From SIG437 sp045648985 (lineage in GTDB: Bacteria; Bacillota; Clostridia; UBA1381; UBA9506): a DNA stretch of 45,484 bases. The stretch's first letter is position 1. The number at the start of each line of letters is the position of its first letter. The notes below the pieces were generated by a model that searched no databases, was not told the origin of the DNA, and saw only the letters and a list, made by a program, of their open reading frames with translations. Where the stretch lies: NCBI GenBank assembly GCA_045648985.1, contig JAZROZ010000033.1:1-45484 (forward strand). The letters are read 5' to 3'. Made by a program: the position numbers and the translations under genes. Shown here in pieces: positions 1-7,700 of the stretch.

Positions 1-143
1 GCAATAAAAAACAGAAGAAATTCGCATTCGCGAATTTCTTCCTTAAGTTTTATCTTATTTTTCAGTTATCGTTATAGTATAAAAGGCTTTATTATGCGTT
101 TTTCTTTGCCTTGTGTGGTGTGCACATTTTGCTACAGCCCCTC
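1..143 (-). repeat. Inverted copy A of a ~143-bp repeat
   Basis: Reverse complement is nearly identical to 6359-6501. Read on the minus strand it starts three bases after the stop codon of the sodium symporter gene, opens with GGGGCTGTAGCAAAATG, and ends in a perfect hairpin (GAAGAAATTCGC arms around 17-44) followed by a T-rich run, so it should terminate transcription of that gene. It reaches the window edge, so its full length is unknown. Confidence 0.85.
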
Positions 144-146
144 TTA

Positions 147-1505
147 TCATATTTTGAAAATTCCCATAGCATCAAGTATCGAAGATATCAAAATCAGCAC
201 GATACAAACAGGTGCTAAATATTTAATTACGAAAACAAATAGTTTCTTTTTCTTGAAGTTGCCTGATATTTCAACTTCTTCAATAATTGCCTGTGGCTTT
301 ATGATATATCCTACAAAGATGCTTGTTAAAAGTGCAACAATCGGCATAAGCACACTGTTACTTATGAAGTCGAAGAAATCTAAGAACTGCATACCAATGA
401 TTTTAATATTACCAAGCAGGCCATAACCAAGGGCTGACGGCAAGCCAATAATAAGTGAAACTATAAAGACAATCAGGCAGGAAAGCTTTCTTCCTATTTT
501 GAACTTATCGCAGACAATAGACACAACAGTTTCCATAAGTGAAATAGATGATGTGAGTGCTGCAAATAAAACCATAACAAAGAATGCTATTCCGATATAC
601 TGTCCGCCTGCCATGCTTTCAAAAACTTTTGGAAGCGTTACAAACATAAGTCCCGGACCTTTTCCTAAAACTTCAGGAGAGCCACCCGAGAATGTAAAGA
701 CCGCAGGGATAATCATAAGACCAGCCAGGAAAGCTATTCCCGTATCAAAAAGCTCAATCTGCTTAACAGAGGACTCTAAACTAACATCTTTTTTCATATA
801 TGAGCCGTATGTTATCATAATACCCATAGCAAGTGACATTGAGTAAAAGAGCTGACCCATAGCAGCTAAAACTGTTGTGATTGAAAATTTAGAAAAGTCA
901 GGAAGAATATAATATTTAACACCTTCAATTGCACCCGGCATCAAAACTGAATATATTGCAATTGCTATTGATAAGATGACAAGAATCGGCATCATTATTT
1001 TACTTACTTTTTCAACACCCTTTTCAACACCGAAAACAACTACTAAAGTAGTCAAACAAATGTATATCATAAACCAGACAACAGGCTCAAAAGGCAGAGA
1101 AATAAATGTTTCAAAATAGCCGTCAGTTGCTGTTGCTAAATGATTTGGGCTTAAAAAAGCCACAAGATATTTCGTAACCCATCCACCGATAACAGAATAA
1201 TATGGCAAGATGATGGCAGGGACAATTGCACCAAGATAGCCGATAAAGCTATATTTTTCGTTGAGCTTTTTATATGCTCCAATTGCACTCTGACCTGTTT
1301 TTCTGCCAATGGCAATTTCCGCAGCCATAAGTGCAAAACCAAAGGTTAAGGCAAGCAAAATATAAACTAAAAGGAAAATACCACCGCCATATTTTGCGGC
1401 AAGGTACGGAAATCTCCATATATTTCCCAGACCAACAGCAGAACCTGCTGCAGCCAAAACAAAACCAATTTTTCCACTAAAAGAACTTCTATTTTCGTTA
1501 TTCAT
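147..1505 (-). CDS. Sodium-dependent amino-acid transporter (NSS/SNF family)
   Basis: Membrane symporter of the LeuT/MhsT family that should import an amino acid using the sodium gradient; the substrate cannot be read from sequence. The family signature of TM1, GSAVGLGNIWRFPY, lies near residues 21-34 with the unwound GNIWRFP core, followed by many hydrophobic helices along 452 residues, a normal length for bacterial members. I chose the ATG at 1505 because a purine-rich GAAAGTGAG lies at a fitting distance; a GTG four codons upstream (1517) is possible. It is a single gene that runs directly into the terminator-bearing repeat copy A. It is divergent from the EamA permease gene. Confidence 0.92.
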   Translation of the reverse strand: MNNENRSSFSGKIGFVLAAAGSAVGLGNIWRFPYLAAKYGGGIFLLVYILLALTFGFALMAAEIAIGRKTGQSAIGAYKKLNEKYSFIGYLGAIVPAIILPYYSVIGGWVTKYLVAFLSPNHLATATDGYFETFISLPFEPVVWFMIYICLTTLVVVFGVEKGVEKVSKIMMPILVILSIAIAIYSVLMPGAIEGVKYYILPDFSKFSITTVLAAMGQLFYSMSLAMGIMITYGSYMKKDVSLESSVKQIELFDTGIAFLAGLMIIPAVFTFSGGSPEVLGKGPGLMFVTLPKVFESMAGGQYIGIAFFVMVLFAALTSSISLMETVVSIVCDKFKIGRKLSCLIVFIVSLIIGLPSALGYGLLGNIKIIGMQFLDFFDFISNSVLMPIVALLTSIFVGYIIKPQAIIEEVEISGNFKKKKLFVFVIKYLAPVCIVLILISSILDAMGIFKI

Positions 1506-1636
1506 AAAATTTCTCACTTTCAGTTAATTTAAAATACCCAATAATTCTACCATATTATGCAAGGAGTTGCAAGTAGATTTTACCTGTTTTTTGTAATTTT
1601 ATTTTGATACGATTTGAGACAACCAAGCTTTTTCTT

Positions 1637-1664
1637 GACTTTTTTGTGTGTTATGCTATCATTT
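1637..1664 (+). promoter_or_regulatory. Sigma-A-type promoter for the EamA permease
   Basis: TTGACT at 1637-1642 and TATCAT at 1659-1664 with a 16-bp spacer, 34 bp before the ATG at 1698. Confidence 0.5.
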
Positions 1665-1697
1665 TAAATAAAATAAGATTTTAGAAAAGAGATAAAA

Positions 1698-2543
1698 ATG
1701 TTTGATTATTTATTGCTTGTATTATCATCCTTTGTTAATGGATTGAAAAGTGTTTATGCTAAAAAGAGCAATCAGTTTTTAACAGAGATACATAATATTT
1801 ATACATATAACTTCTATATGTTTTTAGTTGCATTTTTGATTATGCTTGCTAAAGGCTTTTCATCACTTGCTGATATGAATTTCCAAACACTGATTTTAGG
1901 AAGTCTGTATGCAATATTTTTAGTTTTGGCGCAGGTTTTATTAATAAAGGCTATGAACTTTGGCGGTGTTTCTATAAGCTCGCTTTTCTATTCCTGTGGT
2001 TTTTTAATTCCACTTATTTTAAGTGTGTTTGCTTTTGATGAAGCTGTTTCCAAAGCCCAGATTATAGGTATTATACTGATTATAATATCATTTGTTATAT
2101 CGGTAGAACAGAAAGAAAAGGCAACGGTAAAGTGGTTTGTATTTGCAGTTTCAGCTATGACGTGTAATGGTCTTGTGGGTTTTGTGCAGAAACTCTTTAA
2201 ACTGACAGAAAACGGTGCAGATCAAGGCGGGTTTATGATAGTAGCATTCTTTTTGGGAACTGTTATTACATTCATTTTAATGCCGAAAAAACATATGTCG
2301 CTTCCGTCCAAAGGATTTTTAAAAACAGTATTTGTATCAGGTGCTTCGCTTGGGATTGTAAATGCTCTAAATGTCTATATAGTAGGCGTTCTCCCATCAG
2401 TAATAGTTTTTCCTTGCGTCAATGGCGGCGGTATAATAGCGGCATCGATTCTTGCAAGAATTTTAGTTAAGGAAAAAATATCAAACAGAAAAAAACTTGG
2501 AATAATTCTAGGCATTATAGCAATTTGTATAATAGCGATATAG
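1698..2543 (+). CDS. EamA/DMT-family permease
   Basis: A 281-residue integral membrane protein with about ten hydrophobic segments in two halves, the layout of the drug/metabolite transporter (EamA) family. Each half ends in an EamA-like helix pair, for example SKAQIIGIILIIISFVIS near residues 116-133 and NRKKLGIILGIIAICIIAI at the C terminus. Members export or import small metabolites; the substrate here is unknown. A weak ribosome site (AAAAGAG) precedes ATG 1698. It stands alone between its promoter and a bidirectional terminator shared with niaR, so co-regulation with the NAD genes is not indicated. Confidence 0.8.
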   Translation: MFDYLLLVLSSFVNGLKSVYAKKSNQFLTEIHNIYTYNFYMFLVAFLIMLAKGFSSLADMNFQTLILGSLYAIFLVLAQVLLIKAMNFGGVSISSLFYSCGFLIPLILSVFAFDEAVSKAQIIGIILIIISFVISVEQKEKATVKWFVFAVSAMTCNGLVGFVQKLFKLTENGADQGGFMIVAFFLGTVITFILMPKKHMSLPSKGFLKTVFVSGASLGIVNALNVYIVGVLPSVIVFPCVNGGGIIAASILARILVKEKISNRKKLGIILGIIAICIIAI

Positions 2544-2554
2544 GTATAAAATAA

Positions 2555-2588
2555 GAGCTTTGAGTATATTATCTCAAAGCTCATTTTT
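2555..2588. terminator. Bidirectional intrinsic terminator
   Basis: GAGCTTTGAG (2555-2564) pairs with CTCAAAGCTC (2573-2582), followed by ATTTTTTA on the plus strand and a T-rich run on the minus strand. It lies between the convergent EamA permease and niaR. Confidence 0.8.
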
Positions 2589-3133
2589 TAGTTATCGGTG
2601 CTTATTTCATCAGGCTCATATTCCTGAAGTCTTGCTAAAAATCCGTTTTCCCATAACTTTTCTTCGATGAGTTTTAAGGTTTCACGGTCTTTTGCGGTTA
2701 CGGTATGATAGTGATAGCCTGATGTTACATTTTCTAAAAGACTTGATTTTCCCGAAGTGACATTTTCTATGAAATTCTTAACGTCGTTTTTTGATCGAAT
2801 GTTCATACGTGCACTTACAACACCATGAAACTTGTGATATACAAACACGTCTTCGACTGTGCCGCCTAAGTCTATAATGAGGTTTAACTCTTTTTCAACA
2901 TCTTCATCGGAATGAATGTTCTTAAAAACCTTTTCAAACGGCGGCTTCTTATCTAAAACATATCCTCTTGAGTGTGATGAAATTTCTATGCCTTTATCCC
3001 TGAGACGTGCTATATCCTGAACTATTATCTGCCTGCTTACTCCGAATTCTTCTGCAAAGGTGCTTGCCGAAACAGGAAGCTCGGCATTTTGTAAACGTTT
3101 TAAGATATTTTCTCTACGTTCATTACCTTTCAT
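2588..3133 (-). CDS. niaR: NiaR, niacin-responsive repressor of NAD synthesis
   Basis: A 181-residue regulator: an N-terminal helix-turn-helix of the DeoR/BirA type (residues 5-60, SASTFAEEFGVSRQIIVQDI) followed by a 3H domain. The 3H metal/ligand histidines are visible: His74, Glu82, His141 and His143, the last two in GYHYHTV. Known NiaR proteins repress NAD de novo and niacin uptake genes when nicotinic acid is present. ATG 3133 follows GGAGGG. It is the last gene of nadB-nadC-niaR, 12 bp after nadC, so it would control its own operon, probably through the palindrome at 5346-5381. Confidence 0.92.
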   Translation of the reverse strand: MKGNERRENILKRLQNAELPVSASTFAEEFGVSRQIIVQDIARLRDKGIEISSHSRGYVLDKKPPFEKVFKNIHSDEDVEKELNLIIDLGGTVEDVFVYHKFHGVVSARMNIRSKNDVKNFIENVTSGKSSLLENVTSGYHYHTVTAKDRETLKLIEEKLWENGFLARLQEYEPDEISTDN

Positions 3134-3145
3134 ACTATCCCTCCG

Positions 3146-4000
3146 CTATATTGCGTGCAGATTTTTGAGTGAGAGGTCAAGAATCGGTGATGAATGGGTT
3201 AGTGCGCCACTTGAAATATAGTCAACACCTAAGTCAGTAAGTGCTGTTATATTTTCTTTAGTAACATTTCCCGAGACTTCAACTTCAGCTCTTCCCGCAA
3301 TATATTCCATTGCATTTTTGATTTCTTCGTGAGTCATATTATCAAGCATTATAATATCTGCTTTAGCTTCGATAGCTTCTTTTACCATTTCAAAGTTTTC
3401 AACTTCAACTTCGATTTTACGAACAAACGGGGCATATGCTTTTGCCATTTCTACTGCTTTTTTTATACTTCCTGCTGCACCAATATGATTATCTTTTAAC
3501 AAAACACCGTCAGATAAATTATAGCGATGATTTTTTCCACCACCTATTCTTACAGAATATTTCTCAAAAATACGATTGTTTGGTGTGGTTTTTCTAGTGT
3601 CTAAAAGTGTAGTTTTTGTGCCTTCTAAAAGTTTAGCTACTTTTCTGGTGTATGTAGCAACACCGCACATTCTCTGTAGGTAATTAAGTGCTGTACGTTC
3701 GCCTGAAAGAAGTACACGGATGTCACCGCGGATTTTTGCTATAAGGTCACCCTTTTTAATTTCTGCTCCGTCTTCAAAATAGAATTCAATTTTTGTGTCT
3801 TCGTCAATTAATGTAAAGACTCTTTCAAATACCTGGATGCCGCAAAGTATGCCGTCCTCTTTACAAATAAGGTCAACCTCGCCCAGTTGTTTTTGAGGCA
3901 TTACACTGTTTGTAGAAACATCCTCGCTTGTGATGTCCTCATCTAAGGCCCCTAAAATAAGCGGGTCAACTTTTAATTTAAGTGTTGCATTATCAAACAT
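3146..4000 (-). CDS. nadC: Nicotinate-nucleotide pyrophosphorylase (carboxylating)
   Basis: Quinolinate phosphoribosyltransferase: converts quinolinate and PRPP to nicotinate mononucleotide, the third step of de novo NAD synthesis in the cytoplasm. 284 residues, the normal size. Recognisable blocks are RTALNYLQRMCGVATYTRK (about 101-119), DTRKTTP, GGGKNHRYNLSDGVLLKDNH (about 153-172), the acidic VEVEVENFE and the phosphate-site DIIMLDNM and VSGNV. ATG 4000 follows AGGAGA. It overlaps the end of nadB by 8 bp, so translation is probably coupled, and niaR follows. Confidence 0.97.
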   Translation of the reverse strand: MFDNATLKLKVDPLILGALDEDITSEDVSTNSVMPQKQLGEVDLICKEDGILCGIQVFERVFTLIDEDTKIEFYFEDGAEIKKGDLIAKIRGDIRVLLSGERTALNYLQRMCGVATYTRKVAKLLEGTKTTLLDTRKTTPNNRIFEKYSVRIGGGKNHRYNLSDGVLLKDNHIGAAGSIKKAVEMAKAYAPFVRKIEVEVENFEMVKEAIEAKADIIMLDNMTHEEIKNAMEYIAGRAEVEVSGNVTKENITALTDLGVDYISSGALTHSSPILDLSLKNLHAI

Positions 4001-5291
4001 TAGTTTTTTCTCCTTTGCTTTTCATAATTTTTTCAATCTCGTCTAGAACTAACTTTTTGTATTCTTTTTCTAAGGCTGCTCTGTCTTTATATTGCTCTAA
4101 ATCAATGATTGGCAGCTTTTGTAATTCCCTTTCGTTTTCTGCCATATTGATAGCTGCGCGTTTTGCAAAAACAAGGCTTTCTAAAAGAGAATTGCTTGCT
4201 AATCGGTTTTTGCCATGTACTCCGTTGCATGCCGTTTCGCCTATTGCATATAGACCATCCATTGACGTTTTGCTGTTATAGTCAACCTTAATTCCACCCA
4301 TAAAATAATGCTGGGCGGGAACAACTGGAATACACTCTTCCAATACATTATAATTATTTTCCTGACAGAACTTTATAATGTTGGGGAAATGTTCTATAAG
4401 CTCTTCTTTAGGAATGGTTCTTAAGTCTTCCCAAACGAACTCAGTTCCATCCTTTTGCATTTGTTTTTTTATTTCATTTGAAAGCAAATCTCTGGGCAGA
4501 AGTTCATCAACAAAACGTTCCATATTTTTGTTGTAAAGCTTAGCGCCCTCGCCGCGCACAGATTCCGATATTAAAAAGCTTCTGTCTGTTTTGGCTTCCT
4601 GATATAAAGTGGTGGGGTGGATTTGTACGTAATCAACGTTTTTAAGCTCTATATTATGTTTAATAGAAATTGCTACGCCGTCGCCTGTTAAGTGCGAGTA
4701 ATTTGTAGAATGGCTGTAAAGTCCGCCTATACCGCCTGTTGCAAGCACTGTGTACTCAGCATTTACGGTTGTTATTTCAGCATTTTCCAAAGCGATAACA
4801 GCTCCGATGCAAGCATTATCCTTTTCTATTATGTCAAGCAGTGTCGTACGTTCTAAAATCGTTATATTATCACGTTTTTTAACTTCCATCAAAAGCTTTT
4901 CGGTAATTTCCTGACCTGTTATGTCATGGTGGAACAAAATACGGGCATTAGAATGAGCGCCTTCCTTTGTATAATTGAATGTTCCGTCTTCTTTTTTTGA
5001 AAATTCAACACCATAGGACAAAAGATCATCTATTACGTCACGTGATGAGCGAATCATTATGTCAACACTTTTTCTGTCGTTTTCAAAGTGCCCTGCTTTT
5101 AGCGTATCCTCAAAAAACGAATCATAGTCATCTTCGTCCTTTAGCACACAAATACCGCCCTGAGCTAGAAATGAATCGCTTAGCTTAGTATCTGATTTGG
5201 TGATGATAGTAATTTTTTTGTCTTTTGGCAGATGCAAAGAGCAGTAAAGTCCCGAGCATCCGCTTCCAACAATCAGTATATCTGTATTCAT
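3993..5291 (-). CDS. nadB: L-aspartate oxidase
   Basis: FAD enzyme that oxidises L-aspartate to iminoaspartate, the substrate of NadA. The dinucleotide fold ILIVGSGCSGLYCSLHL is at the N terminus; SFLAQGGICV, HHDITGQEI, ATGGIGGLYSHSTN, VQIHPTTLY, SRGEGAKLYN and QHYFMGGIKVD follow in order, ending with the GVHGKNRLASNSLLE flavin motif. I start it at ATG 5291, seven bases after GGAGG; an upstream in-frame ATG lies inside the promoter. At 432 residues it is shorter than the E. coli protein because the C-terminal helical domain is abbreviated, as in many Clostridia. First gene of nadB-nadC-niaR, divergent from nadA. Confidence 0.95.
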   Translation of the reverse strand: MNTDILIVGSGCSGLYCSLHLPKDKKITIITKSDTKLSDSFLAQGGICVLKDEDDYDSFFEDTLKAGHFENDRKSVDIMIRSSRDVIDDLLSYGVEFSKKEDGTFNYTKEGAHSNARILFHHDITGQEITEKLLMEVKKRDNITILERTTLLDIIEKDNACIGAVIALENAEITTVNAEYTVLATGGIGGLYSHSTNYSHLTGDGVAISIKHNIELKNVDYVQIHPTTLYQEAKTDRSFLISESVRGEGAKLYNKNMERFVDELLPRDLLSNEIKKQMQKDGTEFVWEDLRTIPKEELIEHFPNIIKFCQENNYNVLEECIPVVPAQHYFMGGIKVDYNSKTSMDGLYAIGETACNGVHGKNRLASNSLLESLVFAKRAAINMAENERELQKLPIIDLEQYKDRAALEKEYKKLVLDEIEKIMKSKGEKTNV

Positions 5292-5335
5292 AGTGCCTCC
5301 GTTAAAATTACAGATTTTTCTTATGGGTTGCATAT

Positions 5336-5364
5336 AGTATATCACAAAAGTTTACATATGGCAA
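5336..5364 (-). promoter_or_regulatory. Promoter of nadB-nadC-niaR
   Basis: On the minus strand TTGCCA (5364-5359) and TATACT (5341-5336) with a 17-bp spacer. The -35 box sits inside the palindrome 5346-5381, so a bound repressor would block it. Confidence 0.65.
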
Positions 5365-5381
5365 GACATATGTAAACTTTT
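5346..5381. promoter_or_regulatory. Palindromic operator, probable NiaR site
   Basis: Perfect inverted repeat: AAAAGTTTACATATG (5346-5360), six bases, CATATGTAAACTTTT (5367-5381). It overlaps the nadB -35 region and ends four bases before the nadA -35 box. The position between the two divergent NAD transcription units, one of which encodes NiaR, makes NiaR the likely ligand. This is inference from context. Confidence 0.75.
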
Positions 5382-5384
5382 TTG

Positions 5385-5413
5385 TTGACATATTATAAAT
5401 AAACGATTATAAT
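5385..5413 (+). promoter_or_regulatory. Promoter of nadA
   Basis: Consensus TTGACA (5385-5390), 17-bp spacer, consensus TATAAT (5408-5413), immediately downstream of the palindrome. ATG of nadA is at 5436 after GGAGG. Confidence 0.8.
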
Positions 5414-5435
5414 AGATAATGGATGGAGGGTTATA

Positions 5436-6356
5436 ATGTTTAATACCAAAGATTTGCAGCAAAAAATTTTAAAACTAAAAAAAGAAAAAGATGTCTGCGT
5501 GCTGGCTCACGCATATCAGACGCATGACATACTTGAGATAGCTGACTATGTTGGTGATTCATTTGGTTTAAGCCAAAAAGCTAAGGAAGCTCCGCAAAAG
5601 ACAATTCTAATGTGCGGAGTTCGTTTTATGGCAGAAACGGCAAAGATTCTATCGCCTGAAAAGAAAGTATTGCTTTCACATGCTGATGCAGGCTGTCCTA
5701 TGGCAGAGCAGCTTACCATAGATGAACTAAAAAAACTGAAAGAAGAGCATAAAGACTGTGCAGTTGTAGCATATATCAATACAACGGCAGAGCTTAAAAC
5801 CTTGTGTGATGTGTGCGTAACATCAGCTTCTGCACTTTCTATAGTAAAAAAGCTTCCGCAAAAGGATATTTTGTTCATCCCTGATTGTAATCTCGGCTCG
5901 TGGATAGCAGAAAGAGTACCTGATAAGAATTTTTATTTCATAAAAGGCGGTTGTCCTGTGCATATGCAGATTAGGGCAGAGGATGTAGATGCGGCAAGAA
6001 AGAAACATCCCGATGCACTTTTGCTTGTTCATCCCGAATGCTTAAAGGAAGTGACCCAGAAAGCAGATTTTGCAGGTAGTACAACGGGAATTATGAAATA
6101 CGTGGAAAAAAGCAATAATAAGCAGTTTATAATTGGTACAGAAAACTCAATAGTTCAGCATTTGCAATTTAATCATCCCGATAAAGAATTTTTCCCGCTA
6201 TCAAAAGAATGTGTGTGCAAAGATATGAGACTTACAACACTTGTTGATGTATATAATGCAATCGCAGGTAAGAGCGGAGAGGAAATCGTGCTTTCTGAGG
6301 AAATCTATAAAGGTGCGAAAAGATGTATAGATGCTATGATGGAACTCGAGAAATAA
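5436..6356 (+). CDS. nadA: Quinolinate synthase
   Basis: Condenses iminoaspartate with dihydroxyacetone phosphate to quinolinate using a [4Fe-4S] cluster; partner of NadB. The 306-residue protein shows the family triad layout: VLAHAYQTHDI near the N terminus, HADAGCPMAEQ, GGCPVHM, HPEC, the GSTTGIMKYV and GTENSIVQHL blocks, and the C-terminal KECVCKDMRLTTL. Cysteines for the cluster are present in several of these blocks. ATG 5436 follows TGGAGGG. It is transcribed alone, divergently from nadB-nadC-niaR, and its stop codon is followed after two bases by the terminator-bearing repeat copy B. Confidence 0.96.
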   Translation: MFNTKDLQQKILKLKKEKDVCVLAHAYQTHDILEIADYVGDSFGLSQKAKEAPQKTILMCGVRFMAETAKILSPEKKVLLSHADAGCPMAEQLTIDELKKLKEEHKDCAVVAYINTTAELKTLCDVCVTSASALSIVKKLPQKDILFIPDCNLGSWIAERVPDKNFYFIKGGCPVHMQIRAEDVDAARKKHPDALLLVHPECLKEVTQKADFAGSTTGIMKYVEKSNNKQFIIGTENSIVQHLQFNHPDKEFFPLSKECVCKDMRLTTLVDVYNAIAGKSGEEIVLSEEIYKGAKRCIDAMMELEK

Positions 6357-6358
6357 TG

Positions 6359-6501
6359 AAGGGGTTGTAGCAAAATGTGCACACCACACAAGGCAAAGAA
6401 AAACGCATAATAAAGCCTTTTATACTCTAACGATAAGTGAAAAATAAGATAAAACTTAAGGAAGAAATTCGCAAATGCGAATTTCTTCGTTTTTTTATTG
6501 C
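6359..6501 (+). repeat. Copy B of the ~143-bp repeat
   Basis: Plus-strand copy of the sequence seen inverted at 1-143, with only a handful of differences. It starts two bases after the nadA stop, opens with GGGGTTGTAGCAAAATG, and carries near its end a 13-bp stem (GAAGAAATTCGCA arms, about 6461-6488) followed by GTTTTTTTATT, an intrinsic terminator for nadA. Both copies also share a tiny frame reading MCTPHKAKKNA, which I do not claim is translated. Confidence 0.85.
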
Positions 6502-6509
6502 CTTGTGTT

Positions 6510-6598
6510 TTGAACAAACCTCGCCTCTCGACGTACCGTCGTACGCCTTCGGGTAACCGAAAGTAAGGCTATGCCTTACTTTCGCTCAGTTTGTTCAA
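6510..6598. repeat. Nested palindromic element downstream of repeat copy B
   Basis: Outer arms TTGAACAAAC (6510-6519) and GTTTGTTCAA (6589-6598) enclose a small CGTAC/GTACG hairpin and a perfect 12-bp stem CGAAAGTAAGGC (6558-6569) / GCCTTACTTTCG (6573-6584) with a 3-base loop. The block is richer in G and C than its surroundings and has no gene. It may be the continuation of the repeat, since copy A is cut by the window edge. Function unknown. Together with its neighbours it fills the gene-free stretch 6357-6665. Confidence 0.65.
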
Positions 6599-6622
6599 TC
6601 TGCACTATTTTCCGTCCAGCCC

Positions 6623-6667
6623 AAAGGAGCTGTAGCAAAATGAATTTCATTTTGCTACAGCTCCTTT
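6623..6667. terminator. Long perfect hairpin, terminator of azlD
   Basis: AAAGGAGCTGTAGCAAAATG... forms a 22-bp perfect stem (6623-6644 with 6646-6667) around one base. Its arm shares GCTGTAGCAAAATG with the first bases of the 143-bp repeats. On the minus strand it overlaps the azlD stop codon. Confidence 0.7.
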
Positions 6668-6983
6668 ATATGTTTTTTAGTATCATTTCTGTTATAAACA
6701 CAGCTATTGTTGATGTGGCTGCAACGACTAAGAGGCTTCTGTTTTTGTAAGCAAGCAACAGAGCAACCAAAAAGCCAATAGCGGCAGACAAAACGGAAGA
6801 TGTGGAATAAAAAATAGCAGGAATTGTCATAACGCTTAATACTGCATATGGAATATAGTGCAGAAACGAAATCAAAAAGCGGTTTTTTATTTTCTTCTTG
6901 ATAAAGACAAGCGGAAGCATACGTATAAAATATGTAATACCTGCCATAGCAAGAAGATAGAGAAAAAAAGGAAGATTATTCAT
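6666..6983 (-). CDS. azlD: AzlD-type branched-chain amino acid exporter subunit
   Basis: A 105-residue membrane protein with about four hydrophobic helices, including YFIRMLPLVFIKKKIKNRF, the arginine- and proline-containing motif typical of AzlD. AzlD works with AzlC to export branched-chain amino acids and analogues. I place the start at ATG 6983 because AAAGGAGG lies nine bases upstream; the GTG at 6989 is too close to it. The gene overlaps azlC by 8 bp, so the pair is translationally coupled. It ends inside the long hairpin at 6623-6667. Confidence 0.88.
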   Translation of the reverse strand: MNNLPFFLYLLAMAGITYFIRMLPLVFIKKKIKNRFLISFLHYIPYAVLSVMTIPAIFYSTSSVLSAAIGFLVALLLAYKNRSLLVVAATSTIAVFITEMILKNI

Positions 6984-7695
6984 TGTCACATTCCTCCTTT
7001 ATTTCAAGTGGCGAAATAAAAGCAAATAAAGCACTTGCAATACACGCGCAAATTATAATGGTAAAACCTGTAGGTATATAGGCCAAAAACGGTAAATATC
7101 TAAAAAGGCAACTGAGCATTATTGCAAAAAGTACGCAAAATGCTGTAGAGTGGCTTTTTCTTGCCTCAGGAACAACGATTGCAATAAACATACCGTAGAT
7201 TGCAATTCCAAGTGCAGAAACTAAAGAGACAGGTAAAATATTACCTGCAAAAGCTCCTAAAAACGTACCAAAGCTCCATCCCAAAAATGGAGTTAAAATC
7301 AAACCGTAAAGATATCTTCTGCCAACATTTTTTTGTTTGGACGAAGCTACGGCAAATACTTCGTCTGTATTGACAAAAGCTATTATAAAGCGGCCAAATA
7401 GCCTAACAGAGTTTCCTAGCTTTTGTGAGAGCGAAACAGACATTAAAGCATATCTTAAATTGATTACAATCTGCGAAAGCAAAAGCTCTAAAATACTGCC
7501 GCCTGAAATTATAATAGGGACGGCGGCGAGCTGACCTGCAGATGTTACATTTGTCATTGATATTAAAAGAGCTTCTAAAATACTGAGTCCTGAATCTGTT
7601 GCAAATATACCAAAAGCAAAAGCAACGGAAATATATCCAAAGCATATGGGAAGCCCATCTTTTAAACCTCTTTTGAAACTGCTCATCTCCTGCAC
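6976..7695 (-). CDS. azlC: AzlC-type branched-chain amino acid exporter
   Basis: Large subunit of the AzlCD exporter, 239 residues, with six to eight hydrophobic helices. The N-terminal block FKRGLKDGLPICFGYISVAFAFG and the NLRYALMSVSLSQ and NTDEVFAVA motifs are characteristic of AzlC. A GTG start at 7695 fits GAGG six bases upstream, which overlaps the stop of the HAD phosphatase gene; ATG 7686 would have no spacing to its ribosome site. Third part of a minus-strand unit HAD phosphatase-azlC-azlD. Confidence 0.9.
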   Translation of the reverse strand: MQEMSSFKRGLKDGLPICFGYISVAFAFGIFATDSGLSILEALLISMTNVTSAGQLAAVPIIISGGSILELLLSQIVINLRYALMSVSLSQKLGNSVRLFGRFIIAFVNTDEVFAVASSKQKNVGRRYLYGLILTPFLGWSFGTFLGAFAGNILPVSLVSALGIAIYGMFIAIVVPEARKSHSTAFCVLFAIMLSCLFRYLPFLAYIPTGFTIIICACIASALFAFISPLEIKEECDNE

Positions 7696-7700
7696 ACCGG

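Noticed and set aside
1151..1342. Various frames opposite or within large genes (for example opposite the symporter, nadA and polA)
   Set aside because: They are shadows of well-identified genes with no ribosome sites or family motifs.
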